DNA from: Mesorhizobium sp. 1M-11
GTDB lineage: Bacteria > Pseudomonadota > Alphaproteobacteria > Rhizobiales > Rhizobiaceae
NCBI RefSeq assembly: GCF_001303895.1
Contig: NZ_LJSD01000075.1
Coordinates: 69,501-133,500 of the forward strand
DNA: 64,000 bases
Direction of reading: 5' to 3'
Shown: piece after piece, positions 63,417 to 64,000 of the stretch
Layout: the number at the start of each line of letters is the position of its first letter
Position numbering within the stretch: position 1 is the first letter of the stretch
The notes under the pieces: generated by a model
What the model saw: the letters and a program-made list of their open reading frames with translations, nothing else
Databases searched by the model: none
Told to the model about the DNA's origin: nothing
Position numbers and translations under genes: made by a program

Positions 63417-64000
63417 ATGGAGCACGCGATCTACCTCGCGACGCTGATCGGCACCGGGTTGGTGGTGGCCGCCGCGTTTTCGAGCCTGATCGCCTTTCGT
63501 TTTGGTGCCCCCTTGCTTCTGCTCTTCCTTGGCATCGGCCTTGCGACCGGCGTCGACGGTTTGGGCATCACCTTCGACAATGCCAATGTCGCTTATTTCA
63601 TCGGTTCGCTGGCGCTCGCCGTCATCCTGTTCGATTCCGGCTTCGGCACGCCGCTCAAGGTGCTACGCCAGGCTGCGGGCCCCGCACTCTCCCTGGCCAC
63701 GATCGGCGTCGTGCTCACCACCGCCGTTTTCGGGGCTGCCGCCTTCTATTTGCTTGACCTGAACTGGCTGGAATCCTTCCTGCTCGGCGCTTCTGTCGCG
63801 TCGACCGATGCGGCCGCAGTCTTCTTTCTGCTGCGCGCGGGCGAGATCAATCTGCGCGAACGCGTGCGTTCCACGCTTGAAGTGGAATCAGGCACCAACG
63901 ACCCGATCGCCATCTTCCTCACCATAACGCTGGTCGAGGTCATCGCGGCAGGCGCCAATCCGGAAGCACCCGTGTTGCTCGCCGACCTTGCCCTCGGCTT
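63417..64000 (+). CDS. K+/H+ (CPA1, NhaP2-type) antiporter, 3' end outside window
   Basis: About 194 residues are visible from ATG 63417 (GGGGACAGGGAAG upstream). Five or six hydrophobic helices are seen, with the CPA1 motifs LLFLGIGLATGVDGLGI, LAVILFDSGFGTP and the ion-site region ASVASTDAAAVFFLL (TD) and ESGTNDPIAIF (ND). These match NhaP2-type potassium/proton antiporters, whose C-terminal TrkA-type domain would lie beyond the window. It probably regulates cytoplasmic K+ or pH. Confidence 0.87.
   Translation, partial: MEHAIYLATLIGTGLVVAAAFSSLIAFRFGAPLLLLFLGIGLATGVDGLGITFDNANVAYFIGSLALAVILFDSGFGTPLKVLRQAAGPALSLATIGVVLTTAVFGAAAFYLLDLNWLESFLLGASVASTDAAAVFFLLRAGEINLRERVRSTLEVESGTNDPIAIFLTITLVEVIAAGANPEAPVLLADLALG

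Overview
The window is ordinary, high-GC, densely coded chromosome of an alphaproteobacterium of the order Hyphomicrobiales (Rhizobiales), most likely Mesorhizobium or a close Phyllobacteriaceae relative. This rests on the nepR-ecfG/phyR general stress locus with HWE kinases, a xylFHG operon with a ROK repressor, a pst-phoU-phoB operon with a rhizobial PHO box, a CtrA box, the zapA-DUF4164-tkt-gap order, and about 100-bp double-palindrome intergenic repeats of the rhizobial mosaic type. No plasmid, phage, transposase or CRISPR feature was seen.

Layout. 1-6400: general stress response island: holin-like protein and DUF883 protein, ecfG-nepR diverging from phyR with a perfect sigma-EcfG promoter on each strand, a DUF1328 gene with its own sigma-EcfG promoter, two HWE histidine kinases, and small membrane or lipoproteins. 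6527-11500: D-xylose ABC importer (xylF, xylH, xylG) diverging from a ROK repressor, with two similar palindromes between them. 11572-17861: PHO-boxed pstSCAB-phoU-phoB. 18044-22362: 1256-residue multi-PAS hybrid kinase, a CtrA box, and a small lipoprotein. 22648-39127: polysaccharide locus (GT4, GH5, polymerase, chain-length protein with a degenerate kinase domain, VanZ-like protein, GT2, flippase, tandem alpha/beta hydrolase) joined to an operon encoding a GH2 beta-mannosidase, a DUF1839 protein, an amino acid:carrier-protein ligase, an acyl-CoA dehydrogenase homologue and a carrier protein. 39353-44870: membrane protein, ugpBAEC glycerol-3-phosphate importer and a small secreted protein. 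45093-46577: TIM-barrel sugar isomerase and a tail-rich membrane protein. 46867-53475: LacI regulator behind a 38-bp perfect palindrome, with a TAT-exported binding protein, two permeases, a GH172 (DUF2961) enzyme and an ATPase. 53639-58689: tRNA-Glu, housekeeping genes including an RluA synthase and rpoH, an MBL hydrolase and a peroxiredoxin. 58955-64000: zapA, DUF4164, tkt, gap and the start of a K+/H+ antiporter.

How it fits together. Stress control (PhyR-NepR-EcfG plus candidate kinases), phosphate scavenging (pst and ugp) and sugar uptake (xylose and a GH172-linked oligosaccharide) are neighbouring self-contained regulons. The least explained part is 22648-39127: aminoacyl-carrier-protein chemistry sits beside Wzx/Wzy-type polysaccharide genes, which suggests an aminoacyl-derived decoration of a surface glycan or a small glycoconjugate. 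That function is an inference from gene content and order. No initiating phosphoglycosyltransferase or outer-membrane export protein lies in the window, so the pathway would need genes elsewhere.
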